A stretch of 7,878 nucleotides of DNA from Pseudomonadota bacterium. GTDB taxonomy: Bacteria; Pseudomonadota; Alphaproteobacteria; Sphingomonadales; Sphingomonadaceae. Positions 1-7,863 of this stretch are shown in pieces; within the stretch, counting starts at the first letter, position 1; each line of letters begins with the position of its first letter. The stretch covers positions 1 to 7,878 of the forward strand of contig JAFAEG010000100.1 in NCBI GenBank assembly GCA_023424095.1. The letters run 5' to 3'. The position numbers and the translations under genes were made by a program. Under the pieces are notes generated by a model. That model saw only the letters and a list, made by a program, of their open reading frames with translations, did no database searches and had not been told where the DNA came from.

Positions 1-1095
1 GCTCCCGCCACCGAACAATGTCGCTGGATCCCGGCCTTCGCCGGGATGACGTTGGGTGGGCTCGCTCTGCCAGTTCGCCATCGCCCCGGCATCGGCCGCC
101 TGCACGCTGCGAAAGCCCTCCGCCTCCAGCGCCTGCTTCAAGCCGCCGACGATCAGCCCGCGCACCAGTGCCGGGTCGCGGAAGCGCACTTCGGTCTTGG
201 CCGGGTGGACGTTCACGTCCACCTCGTCGCCGGGCAGGTCGATGAACAGGGCCAGCAGCGGGTGGCGATCGCGCGCCAGCAGATCTGCATATGCGCCGCG
301 CACCGCACCGATCAGCAGCCGGTCCTTCACCGGCCGGCCGTTCACGAACAGATATTGGTGGTCGGCCACGCCGCGATTGAAAGTCGGCACGCCCGCGACG
401 CCGCCGAGCCGCACCTCGCCGCGCTGGTGATCGATCGGAATGGCATTGGCGGCGAAGCCCGGATCAGTCAGCGCCGCCACCCGCGCCATGCGGTCCTCGC
501 CCGGCGCGAGCGAGAAGACCCGCCTGCCATCGTGCGTTAGCGTGAAGCCGATTTCCGGCCGTGCCATGGCCAGCCGCCGGGTCACATCCAGGCAGGCGCC
601 ATATTCGGCGCGCGGCGAGCGCAGGAACTTGCGGCGCGCCGGCACCTTGCCGAACAGATGCTCGACCAGCACGCGCGTGCCGGGCGGCAAGGCGGCCGGC
701 CCATCCCCGTCCGCAACGCCATGATCGCGCACGATTTCCCAGCCGTCCGCGCCGCGCACCCGGCTTTGCAGCGTCAGCCGCGCGACGCTGGCGATACTCG
801 GCAGCGCCTCACCCCGAAAACCGAGCGTTTCAACGCTCTCCAGATCGCCGTCCGGCAGCTTCGAGGTCGCGTGACGCTCCAAAGCGAGCGCCATTTCCTC
901 GCGCGTCATGCCGCAGCCGTCGTCGCTCACTTCGATGCGATCGAGCCCGCCCCCACCGAGAGCGACGTCGATCCGCGAGGCCCCCGCGTCCAGCGCATTT
1001 TCGATCAGTTCTTTCAGCGCGCTCGCCGGGCGCTCGACCACCTCGCCGGCGGCGATGCGGTTGATCAGATCGTCTGGGAGGCGGCGTATTGACAT
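1..1095 (-). CDS. mutL: DNA mismatch repair protein MutL, N-terminal part (runs off the left edge)
   Basis: MutL is the mismatch-repair matchmaker ATPase that links MutS bound at a mismatch to the downstream nicking and strand-removal steps in the cytoplasm. Reading leftward from the ATG at 1095, the frame is open for 365 codons to base 1 with no stop, so the gene is cut by the window edge and not broken. The protein begins MSIRRLPDDLINRIAAGEVV. The GHKL ATPase motifs are all present: KELIENALDAG at 28-38 (general-base Glu29 and Mg-binding Asn33 in E. coli numbering, which matches here), SDDGCGM at 57-63, and GFRGEALPSI at 92-101. DVNVHPAK at 293-300 closes the ATPase/transducer region and supplies the conserved Lys300. 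After about residue 330 the sequence enters the variable linker, where residues 349-358 (RHPGEGRDPA) come from a dispersed palindromic repeat. The C-terminal dimerisation and possible endonuclease domain lies outside the window. The gene is divergent from mreB. Confidence 0.96.
   Translation of the reverse strand, partial: MSIRRLPDDLINRIAAGEVVERPASALKELIENALDAGASRIDVALGGGGLDRIEVSDDGCGMTREEMALALERHATSKLPDGDLESVETLGFRGEALPSIASVARLTLQSRVRGADGWEIVRDHGVADGDGPAALPPGTRVLVEHLFGKVPARRKFLRSPRAEYGACLDVTRRLAMARPEIGFTLTHDGRRVFSLAPGEDRMARVAALTDPGFAANAIPIDHQRGEVRLGGVAGVPTFNRGVADHQYLFVNGRPVKDRLLIGAVRGAYADLLARDRHPLLALFIDLPGDEVDVNVHPAKTEVRFRDPALVRGLIVGGLKQALEAEGFRSVQAADAGAMANWQSEPTQRHPGEGRDPATLFGGGS
24..51 (-). 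repeat. Short palindromic intergenic-type repeat (HPGEGRDP-encoding) inside mutL
   Basis: A 28-base element contains a perfect 8-bp inverted repeat, ATCCCGGC at 28-35 and GCCGGGAT at 40-47, around a 4-base CTTC loop. On the minus strand it reads GTCATCCCGGCGAAGG and onward, the form I recognise as a highly repeated element of sphingomonad and some other proteobacterial genomes, usually between genes. Here it lies within mutL and is translated in frame as RHPGEGRDPA, residues 349-358. Only one copy is in this window, so its repeated nature rests on recognition and not on counting. Confidence 0.75.
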
Positions 1096-1115
1096 GGGGC
1101 AAGCTCTATAGGAAG

Positions 1116-1130
1116 CGCGGGCTCCCCGCG
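1116..1130. other. Small perfect hairpin in the mutL/mreB divergent region
   Basis: CGCGGG at 1116-1121 and CCCGCG at 1125-1130 form a perfect 6-bp inverted repeat around a CTC loop. It sits 20 bp from the mutL start and immediately before the candidate mreB -35 box. No T-run follows on either strand, so it is not a typical intrinsic terminator. It may affect the mutL leader RNA or be a coincidence of GC-rich sequence. Confidence 0.35.
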
Positions 1131-1134
1131 AGAC

Positions 1135-1163
1135 TTGAAGACAAGCTCCGATGGACCGATAGT
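1135..1163 (+). promoter_or_regulatory. Candidate sigma-70-type promoter of the mreB operon
   Basis: TTGAAG at 1135-1140 and GATAGT at 1158-1163 are separated by exactly 17 bases. Each matches the classical consensus hexamer at four of six positions. Transcription would start near 1170 and leave a leader of about 75 nt before mreB. This is the best-spaced pair I found in the 151-bp divergent region. Alphaproteobacterial promoters are often poor matches to the E. coli consensus, so this is an inference. Confidence 0.45.
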
Positions 1164-1246
1164 GGCGGGGCATCCAATAGTTTAGTTGGCGGGCAAAGTG
1201 GGCGCGTGCCCGCGGACGCTAATCCTGAAGCGAGTGACCGGCACCG

Positions 1247-2290
<1,044 letters not shown>

Positions 2291-2299
2291 TCGCCGCTT

Positions 2300-2305
2300 A
2301 GGAGG
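2300..2305 (+). promoter_or_regulatory. Strong Shine-Dalgarno site of mreC
   Basis: A full AGGAGG lies eight bases before the mreC ATG at 2314. It is the strongest ribosome-binding site in the operon and fixes the mreC start. It lies wholly in the gap after the mreB stop at 2288-2290, so mreC can be initiated independently of mreB translation. Confidence 0.85.
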
Positions 2306-2313
2306 CTTCTTCG

Positions 2314-3207
2314 ATGGCGCCTCCCCGCCGCCGCCGCACCGGACAGTCGCGCCGCGCCCAATATGGCCGGTTCGTCACCTATGTCGTCGCCGTCGGCGGC
2401 GTGGTCATCTCGCTGTTCCTGCTGGCGCTCTCGATCCTCGATCCGCGCGCCTTCCAGGCGGTCAAGAATGTCGCCATCGACGTCACCGCGCCGATCAGCC
2501 GCGCCGGCAGCTTCGTGGTCAGCGAAGTCACGTCGTTCAGCCAGTCGGTCGGCGATTATTTCGAGGCCGGCCGCCAGAATGGCGAGCTTCGCGATCAGGT
2601 CCGCGAACTGGAAGGGCAATTGACCCAGGCGCAGGCCGCTCAGCTCGAAAATGAACGGTTGCGCGCGCTGCTGCAGCTGCGCGACACGACGGCGGACGAG
2701 GTCGCAATCGGCCGGCTGGTCAACTCGTCCTGGGATTCGGCGCGCCGCTACGCGATCCTCTCGGCCGGCAGCAACCAGGGCGTCGCCTACAACATGCCCG
2801 TTCGCGCGCCCGAGGGCCTGGTCGGCCGGGTCGTCACCGTCGGCCATTGGGGCGCGCGCGTGCTGATGATCATCGACGGCGCCAGCACCGTGCCGGTCCG
2901 CTCCGCCCGCGACGGCACGCCCGCGCTCGCCAGCGGCACGGGCGACAGCGAATTGCGCGTGGAACTGATCGAAGTCGGCACCAACCCGTTCCGGCCCGGC
3001 GACATGATCGTCACCTCCGGCGTCGGCGGCATCTATCCGCCCGACATTCCGGTCGCCGAGATCGTTCGGATCGAGGGCGATTTCGCCATCGCCCGGCCGC
3101 TCGCGGCGCCGTCGCGGATCGATTATGCCATCGTCCAGCCGCTCTACCAGCCGGCCGCCGTGCCACCGGCCGAGGGCGGCAGCGCCCCGGCGGAGACGCC
3201 GCGATGA
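2314..3207 (+). CDS. mreC: Rod shape-determining protein MreC
   Basis: MreC is a bitopic inner-membrane protein whose periplasmic part binds and activates PBP2, linking cytoplasmic MreB to wall synthesis. At 297 residues it has the usual architecture. A short, very basic cytoplasmic tail (RRRR at 5-8, RR at 13-14) is followed by one transmembrane helix at about 20-42 and a periplasmic coiled coil at about 84-122, rich in Q, E, L and R (for example RELEGQL and ENERLRALL). The beta-rich MreC domain then contains typical phrases such as SAGSNQGV, GLVGRVV and GDMIVTSGVGGIYPPDIPVA. The C-terminus ends in a Pro/Ala/Glu-rich tail after about residue 275, probably disordered. The stop codon overlaps the mreD start in ATGA, implying translational coupling. 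Confidence 0.96.
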   Translation: MAPPRRRRTGQSRRAQYGRFVTYVVAVGGVVISLFLLALSILDPRAFQAVKNVAIDVTAPISRAGSFVVSEVTSFSQSVGDYFEAGRQNGELRDQVRELEGQLTQAQAAQLENERLRALLQLRDTTADEVAIGRLVNSSWDSARRYAILSAGSNQGVAYNMPVRAPEGLVGRVVTVGHWGARVLMIIDGASTVPVRSARDGTPALASGTGDSELRVELIEVGTNPFRPGDMIVTSGVGGIYPPDIPVAEIVRIEGDFAIARPLAAPSRIDYAIVQPLYQPAAVPPAEGGSAPAETPR

Positions 3208-3716
3208 ACCGGATTGCCGGCTCGACCGGGGACATTCTCTACCACGATCTGAAGCGCAAGCTGGTCCCCACGGTCTCGACCGTGCTGGCGATCATGCTCG
3301 GCCTGTTCCCGATCGTCGTGACCATGCCGCTCGGCCCCGATCTCGGCTTCCTTTTCCTGCTGAGCTGGCGGCTGCTTCGTCCGGAAATCTGGGTGCCGCC
3401 GGTCGCCCTGGCCTTCGGCCTGTTCGACGACCTCGTCTCCGGCCACCCGATCGGCCAGTCCATGGCGTTGTGGACGACGATCTTCCTGGCGCTGGACCTG
3501 ATCGAAACCCGTGTCGGCTATCGCGATTTCTGGTTCGACTGGCTCTATGCAATCGTGGCGATCGCATTCCACATCGCCGCCGCCTGGTATATCGGCGTGC
3601 TGATGGGCAGCCCAACGCCGTTCGTCCAGCTCCTGCCCCAGCTCGGCATCACCATCCTCGCCTACCCAATTGTGACGCGGATGATATACGGTCTGGACCG
3701 CTGGCGCCTGGCGTGA
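3204..3716 (+). CDS. mreD: Rod shape-determining membrane protein MreD
   Basis: MreD is the polytopic inner-membrane partner of MreC in the elongasome; its exact molecular role is less clear than that of its neighbours. The frame stays open far upstream, but the ATG at 3204 is the right start. It overlaps the mreC stop by 4 bp (ATGA), has GGAG at 3192-3195 eight bases upstream, and gives a normal 170-residue product. Sequence upstream in this frame is arginine-rich out-of-frame mreC. Several hydrophobic helices are visible, around 22-42, 46-58, 62-78, 87-100, 112-134 and 142-160. The conserved MreD block GLFDDLVSGHPIGQSM is at 72-87. The cytoplasmic ends are basic. It lies 37 bp before mrdA. 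Confidence 0.93.
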   Translation: MNRIAGSTGDILYHDLKRKLVPTVSTVLAIMLGLFPIVVTMPLGPDLGFLFLLSWRLLRPEIWVPPVALAFGLFDDLVSGHPIGQSMALWTTIFLALDLIETRVGYRDFWFDWLYAIVAIAFHIAAAWYIGVLMGSPTPFVQLLPQLGITILAYPIVTRMIYGLDRWRLA

Positions 3717-3753
3717 CACCGCCCCCCAGAACGGCCCGGCAGAAGCGAGTGCG

Positions 3754-5673
3754 ATGAAGAAGAGGCGGCGGCAAGCCCCGCTCCTGACAGAACAGACCCA
3801 GCAGCTGACCTTCACTCGGCGCGCGCTGGTGGTCGGCGGGCTGCAGGGCGCGGTCGGCCTGCTGCTGGCCGGGCGGATGGCCTATATCGCCATCGCCGAG
3901 AATGAGCGCTCGCAGCTGCAGGCGGAGGAGAATCGCGTTCATCTGCGTTTGATTCCGCCCCGGCGCGGCTGGATCGTCGACCGCAACGGCCTCCCCATCG
4001 CGCAAAATCGCAGCAATTTCCGCATCGACCTGCTGCCCGATCGGGTCGAAGACGAAGATCAGCTGCTCGCCCAGCTCCAGCCCCTGCTCGGCCTCACGTC
4101 CGACGAGATCGAGCGGGTAAAGACCGAGCTGGCCCGCCCCGGCTCGCAGCCGGTGCAGGTGAAGGAGTTGCCGGGCGACCGCTACGAGCAATATGCCGCC
4201 GTCGTCCTGCGCCAGCAGGAACTGCCCGGCGTCTCGCCGCTGCGCGGTTACTCCCGTCAATATCCCGAGGGCGCCGCCGTCGGCCATCTGATCGGCTATG
4301 TCGGCACCCCCAATCGCGAGGAGTTCCTCGCCGCCAACCGCAATCCGCTCTTCGTCACGCCCGGCTTCAAGATCGGCAAGGAAGGGCTTGAAAAGACGAT
4401 GGAAGCGACGCTGGAGGGCCGCCCCGGCGCGGCCCGCGTCGAGATGACGGCGCGCGGCCGGATCGTGCGCGAACTGGAGACTCTGGACGACACGCCGGGC
4501 GAGCCGGTCCGCACCACCATCGACGTCGGCCTGCAAGCTTATGCCGCCCGCCGGCTGGGCGACGAATCGGGCGCCTGCGTGGTGATCGATTGCCGCAGCG
4601 GCGACATTCTCGCCCTGGCCTCGATGCCGGCCTACGACCCCAATGTCTTCGCCGACGGCATCAGCCGGAACGAATGGGATTTCCTGGCGCAGGACGAGCG
4701 CAAGCCGTTGCTGAACAAGGCGCTAAACGGGCTCTACCCGCCCGGTTCGACCTTCAAGCCGACGGTGGCGATGGCGCTGCTTCGGGCCGGGGTCGATCCG
4801 GATGAGCGCGTCTCCTGCGGCGGCGGCTACAGCCTCGGCAACCGTACCTTCCGCTGCCTCGGCCGGCACGGGCCGATGAACATGCACCAGGCCATCGCCC
4901 GCTCCTGCAACACCTATTTCTACGCGATGGGTCGCCGCATCGGCATCGATGCGCTCGCCCCGGTCTGCCGCGAAATGGGCTTCGGCCAGCGCTTCGATTT
5001 GCCGGTCGTCTCGCAACATTATGGCACCGTGCCCGATGCCGGCTGGAAGTTGCGCCGCTTCGAACAGCAATGGGGCCAGGCCGACACGCTGAACACCTCG
5101 ATCGGCCAGGGCTATGTCAGCGTGAACCCGCTGCAATTGGCGATCTCCGCCGCCCGCATCGCCTCCGGCCGCGATCTGCAGCCCCGCCTCCTGATGAGCG
5201 ATCAGCCGCCCGGCCCGGCTTTGCCCTATAATGACGAAGCCTTCGCCGCGGTGCGGGGCGGGATGTGGGAAGTCGTCAACGGCGCCGGCACCGCGGTGCG
5301 CAGCCGCCTGCCCTTCCCGGACATCCAGATGGCCGGCAAGACCGGCACCGCGCAGGTCCGCCGCATCACCGGCAGCCAGCGCGGCCAGAGCGGCGAGTGG
5401 AAATATCGCGACCACGGCCTCTTCATCTTCTTCGCGCCGACCGACAATCCGATCTACGCCGGCGCGGTGGTGATCGAGCATGGCCTTGGCGGCGCCCGCC
5501 CCGCCGCGCCGGTGGCCAAGGACGTGATGACCTATTTGTTCGACAAGGAACTGGCGATGCAGGCCCTGCTGCCGCTCGAGCAGAGCTGGGGCGGGACAAT
5601 CGCCGAGCGGACCGAACGCCGCGCCCAGGCCTGGGCCGCAAACCGCGCCGCCGCCGCGCGGAGCGAGGGTTAA
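3754..5673 (+). CDS. mrdA: Penicillin-binding protein 2, elongation-specific peptidoglycan transpeptidase
   Basis: PBP2 is the class B penicillin-binding protein that cross-links new peptidoglycan during side-wall elongation, with RodA as its glycosyltransferase partner; it is the target of mecillinam in enterobacteria. The 639 residues are close to the 633 of E. coli PBP2. A basic start (MKKRRR) leads into one transmembrane helix at about 24-47, then the class B signature RGWIVDRNG at 71-79 and the pedestal region. The transpeptidase motifs are complete: STFK at 332-335 (nucleophile Ser332), SCN at 384-386, and KTGT at 529-532. The C-terminal tail is rich in Ala and Arg. The ATG at 3754 is preceded by the modest GAAGCGAG at 3742-3749. 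Only 5 bp separate its stop from rodA. Confidence 0.97.
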   Translation: MKKRRRQAPLLTEQTQQLTFTRRALVVGGLQGAVGLLLAGRMAYIAIAENERSQLQAEENRVHLRLIPPRRGWIVDRNGLPIAQNRSNFRIDLLPDRVEDEDQLLAQLQPLLGLTSDEIERVKTELARPGSQPVQVKELPGDRYEQYAAVVLRQQELPGVSPLRGYSRQYPEGAAVGHLIGYVGTPNREEFLAANRNPLFVTPGFKIGKEGLEKTMEATLEGRPGAARVEMTARGRIVRELETLDDTPGEPVRTTIDVGLQAYAARRLGDESGACVVIDCRSGDILALASMPAYDPNVFADGISRNEWDFLAQDERKPLLNKALNGLYPPGSTFKPTVAMALLRAGVDPDERVSCGGGYSLGNRTFRCLGRHGPMNMHQAIARSCNTYFYAMGRRIGIDALAPVCREMGFGQRFDLPVVSQHYGTVPDAGWKLRRFEQQWGQADTLNTSIGQGYVSVNPLQLAISAARIASGRDLQPRLLMSDQPPGPALPYNDEAFAAVRGGMWEVVNGAGTAVRSRLPFPDIQMAGKTGTAQVRRITGSQRGQSGEWKYRDHGLFIFFAPTDNPIYAGAVVIEHGLGGARPAAPVAKDVMTYLFDKELAMQALLPLEQSWGGTIAERTERRAQAWAANRAAAARSEG

Positions 5674-5678
5674 AGGCG

Positions 5679-6785
5679 ATGGCCCTCCCCCTCGTCCCCC
5701 GCGCCATCGCGCACCAGCCCTGGCTGCCGATGATCGTCTCGTCGATCCTCGCCGGGCTCGGCTTCCTCACCCTCTACTCCGCGGCGGGCGGCAAGCTGAC
5801 CCCGTGGGCGCTGCCGCACATCATGCGCTTCGGCGTGTTCTTCCTGCTCGCGATCGGGCTCTCCTACGTCCGTCCGGGCTGGTGGAAGGAGACGGTCGTC
5901 TATGCCTATCTCGGCGTGATGGCGCTGCTCGTCGTGGTGCTCGGCATGGGCGTGGTCGGCGGCGGTGCCCGCTCCTGGCTCGATTTCGGCCCGATCCGGC
6001 TGCAGCCGTCGGAACTGATCAAACCGGTCCTCGTGATCGCGCTGGCGACCTTCTACACCCACATGCCGCCCAGCAATATCCGCACCTTCGGAGCGCTCTG
6101 GCCCGCCGGGGTGATGATCGGCATTCCGGTCGGCGTGATCCTGCTTCAGCCCGATCTGGGCACGTCGATGCTGCTCACCCTGTCCGGCCTCACCACCATG
6201 TTCCTGGCGGGGCTGCCGCTGATCTGGTTCGTCGGCGGGGCCGTGTTCGTCGGAGTCGCGATCCCGGCCATCTTCCCCTTCCTGATGCAGCATCAGCAGG
6301 AAAGGATCCTGATCCTGCTCGATCCCAGCCAGGACCCGCTCGGCTCCGGCTATCACATCACCCAGTCGACGATCGCGATCGGCGCGGGCGGCATTACCGG
6401 CCAGGGCTATCTCAATGGCACGCAGAGCCACCTGCAATTCCTGCCCGAGCAGCATACCGACTTCATCTTCTCCGCTCTGGCCGAGGAATGGGGGCTGGTC
6501 GGCGGCCTGTTCCTTCTGGTCTGCCTCGGGCTGCTGCTGTGGTGGGGGATGCGCGTCGCGATGCGCGCCAAGGGCCGCTATGAGAAATTGCTCGCCGGCG
6601 GGCTCACCTCGATCCTGTTCTTCTACGCCTCGATCAACCTGATGATGGTGATGGGCCTGGCCCCCGTCGTCGGCATTCCGCTGCCGCTCGTTTCTTGGGG
6701 CGGCTCGGCGATGATGACGGTGATGATCTGCCTCGGCCTGCTGATGGGCGTGGAGCGGCAGAATTGGCGCGACGCCCAGCGTTGA
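5679..6785 (+). CDS. rodA: Peptidoglycan glycosyltransferase RodA (SEDS family)
   Basis: RodA polymerises lipid II into glycan strands in the inner membrane as the partner of PBP2. The true start is the ATG at 5679, five bases after the mrdA stop. The frame is open further upstream, but that part is out-of-frame mrdA. The product is 368 residues with about ten hydrophobic helices, both typical for RodA. Conserved SEDS blocks are present: LQPSELIK at 108-115, DPLGSGYHITQS in the large periplasmic loop, and PEQHTDFIFSALAEE, whose Asp261 aligns with the catalytic Asp262 of E. coli RodA. SWGGS at 339-343 lies near the C-terminus. The likely ribosome-binding site, GAGGG at 5665-5669, lies inside the end of mrdA, implying coupling. 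It is the last gene of the operon. Confidence 0.96.
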   Translation: MALPLVPRAIAHQPWLPMIVSSILAGLGFLTLYSAAGGKLTPWALPHIMRFGVFFLLAIGLSYVRPGWWKETVVYAYLGVMALLVVVLGMGVVGGGARSWLDFGPIRLQPSELIKPVLVIALATFYTHMPPSNIRTFGALWPAGVMIGIPVGVILLQPDLGTSMLLTLSGLTTMFLAGLPLIWFVGGAVFVGVAIPAIFPFLMQHQQERILILLDPSQDPLGSGYHITQSTIAIGAGGITGQGYLNGTQSHLQFLPEQHTDFIFSALAEEWGLVGGLFLLVCLGLLLWWGMRVAMRAKGRYEKLLAGGLTSILFFYASINLMMVMGLAPVVGIPLPLVSWGGSAMMTVMICLGLLMGVERQNWRDAQR

Positions 6786-6805
6786 GAATTAGCGTCGGGA
6801 GGCTG

Positions 6806-6834
6806 TTGCCAAACCCGATCCCCTTGCCTATGTC
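6806..6834 (+). promoter_or_regulatory. Candidate promoter of tRNA-Lys
   Basis: TTGCCA at 6806-6811 and TATGTC at 6829-6834 are separated by 17 bases. A GC-rich stretch lies between the -10 box and the tRNA start at 6849, the kind of discriminator expected at stringently controlled stable-RNA promoters. The -35 box matches consensus well (five of six), the -10 poorly (three of six). Read-through from rodA, 63 bp upstream and with no convincing terminator, is the alternative. Confidence 0.35.
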
Positions 6835-6848
6835 GCGCCCTCCCGGAT

Positions 6849-6924
<76 letters not shown>

Positions 6925-7131
6925 CCTCCCCCTCCAAATCGCTAGATCATGTCACCGGCGTGCACAAAGTGCCGCCCGCTTGTTCCGTAATGGGACAATT
7001 GCGACGCCCGGCGATCGTCGGCTTGAGTCGTCGAAATGTGCGGTCGAGCCAACCCTTCCTCCACCGTAATCGGGCCCTGAACGGCTCAATTGGCGGCCCG
7101 AGATTGCCGTTCCGTGGCGCCCGAAACGGGA

Positions 7132-7154
7132 CGCAACAGGAAAGTACTGTTGCG
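7132..7154. promoter_or_regulatory. Perfect 8-bp dyad, candidate operator or RNA hairpin
   Basis: CGCAACAG at 7132-7139 and CTGTTGCG at 7147-7154 are exact reverse complements around a 7-base GAAAGTA spacer. The dyad lies 128 bp before the pilin-like start, and its right arm overlaps a possible -35 box (TTGCGA, 7150-7155). No T-run follows, so it does not look like an intrinsic terminator. Its position fits an operator for a dimeric regulator. Confidence 0.45.
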
Positions 7155-7171
7155 AATCGTCGTTGAATTCC

Positions 7172-7186
7172 TTAACAAAATCTTAC
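7172..7186 (+). promoter_or_regulatory. CtrA-like binding motif (TTAA-N7-TTAC)
   Basis: TTAA at 7172-7175 and TTAC at 7183-7186 are separated by exactly seven bases. The alphaproteobacterial cell-cycle regulator CtrA binds TTAA-N7-TTAA, so this has one mismatch in the second half. Such AT-rich spacing stands out in this GC-rich window. It lies 95 bp before the pilin-like gene, a reasonable place for control of a surface-structure gene. CtrA binding is inferred. Confidence 0.4.
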
Positions 7187-7281
7187 CGGGTGGGGGCCAC
7201 GGTCTTTCGTGCAGCATGAACTCATGCGTCCCTCGGGTATCGAGCCGCTGGCCTGGCGGCTTCACAATGGAGTTGATGTTC

Positions 7282-7842
7282 ATGAAGAAGATGTTTGCTT
7301 TTGGTGCGGTCGCCGTCGCGTTCGCCGCTTCCCCGGCGCTTGCCGCCAACGATAGCTTCCAGATCACCGCGACGGTGGCCTCGCACTGCGCGCTCGAAGA
7401 CGTGCAGGACATTTCCTTCGGCGCGCTGCCGATCAACACCACCGCCGGCGCCAACGCCCTGCTGCTCTCGGGCAACCAGACCCGTCAGGGCAATCTGTTC
7501 CGCGTGAGCTGCAACGAAGCCAACACGCTGTCGATGAACCCGGACGCGAAGCTGCGCGGCAGCCGCCCGCTGACCAATCGCGACGATCGCGTGAACTTCA
7601 CCGACGAACTGAACTATCGCGTTCGCACCAGCGGCTGGAAGTCGCTCGCCGACATCCAGACGATCAGCGAGCTCTCCTTCCAGAGCACCGGCGGCCTCAA
7701 CGTCCTGTCGAACCGTCGTAACGGCACGATCCACCGTTCGATCCGCATGGAAGCCGAGATCAACGCTTCGGACAATCCCCTGCGCCCGGTCGCCGGCACC
7801 TACACCGGCAACGTGACCGTCGACGTTTCGATCACGATCTGA
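7282..7842 (+). CDS. Secreted spore-coat-U/Csu-type pilus subunit-like protein
   Basis: This appears to be an exported beta-rich protein of the SCPU/CsuA-B type, the subunits of archaic chaperone-usher pili. The start at 7282 is chosen over in-frame ATGs at 7267 and 7276 because GGAG at 7269-7272 is nine bases upstream and the product then opens with a clean signal peptide: MKK, a hydrophobic core, and ASPALA at 16-21, with cleavage before Ala22. The mature part begins NDSFQITATV, a possible donor strand. Cys36 and Cys77 could form the disulfide seen in these subunits, DISFGALP at 43-50 resembles the family's FG motif, and the C-terminus (RPVAGTYTGNVTVDVSITI) resembles the usual AGTYxDxVxVxVxY ending. 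At 186 residues it is family-sized. No chaperone or usher gene is visible; they may lie past the right edge. Membership is inferred from pattern, not from a search. Confidence 0.7.
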   Translation: MKKMFAFGAVAVAFAASPALAANDSFQITATVASHCALEDVQDISFGALPINTTAGANALLLSGNQTRQGNLFRVSCNEANTLSMNPDAKLRGSRPLTNRDDRVNFTDELNYRVRTSGWKSLADIQTISELSFQSTGGLNVLSNRRNGTIHRSIRMEAEINASDNPLRPVAGTYTGNVTVDVSITI

Positions 7843-7863
7843 CCTGCACTGGCGCGCCGCGCC

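Larger units (their letters stand above)
6925..7281. other. 357-bp non-coding region between tRNA-Lys and the pilin-like gene
   Basis: I see no convincing gene here. The pilin-like frame stays open back to 7090, but that extension is not protein-like. The region holds several inverted repeats: TTGTTCC/GGGACAA (6980-6986/6992-6998, one G-T pair), CGTTCCGT/ACGGGACG (7108-7115/7126-7133, one G-T pair), and the perfect 8-bp dyad at 7132-7154. A CtrA-like box at 7172-7186 follows, then a leader with a weak GCATG/CATGC stem at 7214-7227. Its part from about 7100 on is probably the regulatory region of the downstream gene. A small RNA in the first half cannot be excluded but is not shown by the sequence. 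Confidence 0.55.

Noticed and set aside
830..1102. Minus-strand open frame of 90 codons overlapping the mutL start
   Set aside because: It is an arginine-rich shadow of mutL in another frame; the real mutL frame shows the full set of GHKL motifs.
1200..1211. GGGC-GCGT-GCCC mini-hairpin in the mreB leader as a riboswitch or thermosensor
   Set aside because: A 4-bp stem in GC-rich DNA is unremarkable, and it does not cover the ribosome-binding site or start codon.
6796..6845. CGGGAGG (6796-6802) and CCTCCCG (6839-6845) as a rodA terminator
   Set aside because: The arms match perfectly but the 36-base loop is too long for an intrinsic terminator, and no T-run follows; it also overlaps the tRNA promoter region.
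7090..7281. N-terminal extension of the pilin-like protein using an upstream in-frame ATG such as 7090 or 7216
   Set aside because: The extension is not protein-like and would bury the signal peptide; the start at 7282 has GGAG nine bases upstream and yields a normal secretion signal.
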